Shown here piece after piece: positions 6,374-6,387 of a stretch of DNA of 6,387 nucleotides. Origin of the DNA: Nitrospiraceae bacterium (GTDB lineage Bacteria; Nitrospirota; Nitrospiria; Nitrospirales; Nitrospiraceae); contig JACVSD010000101.1 in NCBI GenBank assembly GCA_014534095.1, positions 1-6,387 of the forward strand, given 5' to 3'. The notes under the pieces were generated by a model. That model did no database searches and was not told the origin of the DNA. It was given only the letters and a program-made list of their open reading frames with translations. Numbering within the stretch: position 1 is the stretch's first letter; every line of letters starts with the position of its first letter. Position numbers and translations under genes: made by a program.

Positions 6374-6379
6374 AAAAGA

Positions 6380-6387
6380 ATGCGAAC
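6380..6387 (+). CDS. First codons of an unidentified gene (continues beyond window)
   Basis: ATG CGA AC is all that is visible (Met-Arg-...). It is called because of the perfect ribosome site at six bases and the sigma-54 promoter upstream. The product cannot be named from this window. From its position it is the most likely direct target of the adjacent two-component system. Confidence 0.6.

Larger units (their letters stand above)
6012..6379 (+). promoter_or_regulatory. 368-bp regulatory intergenic region between the regulator and the next gene
   Basis: From left to right it contains palindrome 1, a 69-bp spacer, palindrome 2, an 80-bp stretch without obvious motifs, the -24/-12 promoter, a leader of about 149 nt (6231-6379) and a ribosome site. 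The leader includes a 10-bp perfect palindrome TCATCGATGA (6305-6314) and an 11-codon frame (6311-6346). It is more AT-rich after about 6270 than the coding regions. No tRNA or known riboswitch pattern was recognised. Confidence 0.75.

Overview
The window reads as one chromosomal stretch of a GC-rich Gram-negative bacterium. Every gene lies on the + strand. The organism is probably Nitrospira-like (phylum Nitrospirota). That placement is an inference from the mix of families (CopD-like membrane protein, LolA-like exported protein, exported SUMF1/FGE-fold protein, YeaO-type DUF488, sigma-54 two-component pair) and from general codon character. It has not been confirmed by any search.

Layout. 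Bases 1-411 are the 3' part of a CopD-like multi-pass membrane protein whose start lies outside the window. Next come an exported LolA/DUF4412-like protein (442-1050), closed by four consecutive in-frame stop codons, and an exported SUMF1/FGE-fold protein (1080-2036) with a perfect TAAGGAGG ribosome site. A small cytoplasmic DUF488/YeaO-like protein follows (2095-2502). Gaps are 29-58 bp, so these four could be co-transcribed. After a 90-bp gap come a membrane sensor histidine kinase (2593 or 2581 to 4623) and an NtrC-family sigma-54 activator (4599-6011). The last two overlap by 25 bp and form a clear two-component pair: periplasmic dCache-type sensing, HAMP, DHp and ATPase in the kinase; receiver, AAA+ with an intact GAFTGA loop and a Fis-type helix-turn-helix in the regulator.

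The most interesting part is the non-coding stretch 6012-6379. It holds two almost identical 20-nt palindromic elements (TGGGGCGCAAAMGCCCCATG, M = C or A), 89 bp apart. A very good -24/-12 sigma-54 promoter follows (TGGAACGGCCTTTGCA, 6205-6220), then a leader of about 150 nt, then a perfect TAAGGAGG site six bases before an ATG at 6380, where the window ends. The palindromes would be centred near -206 and -117 from the predicted transcription start, where enhancer sites for NtrC-type activators usually lie. The simplest reading is a local circuit: the kinase senses a periplasmic or membrane signal, the regulator binds the paired palindromes, and sigma-54 RNA polymerase transcribes the gene starting at 6380. 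The signal and the target gene product cannot be read from this window.
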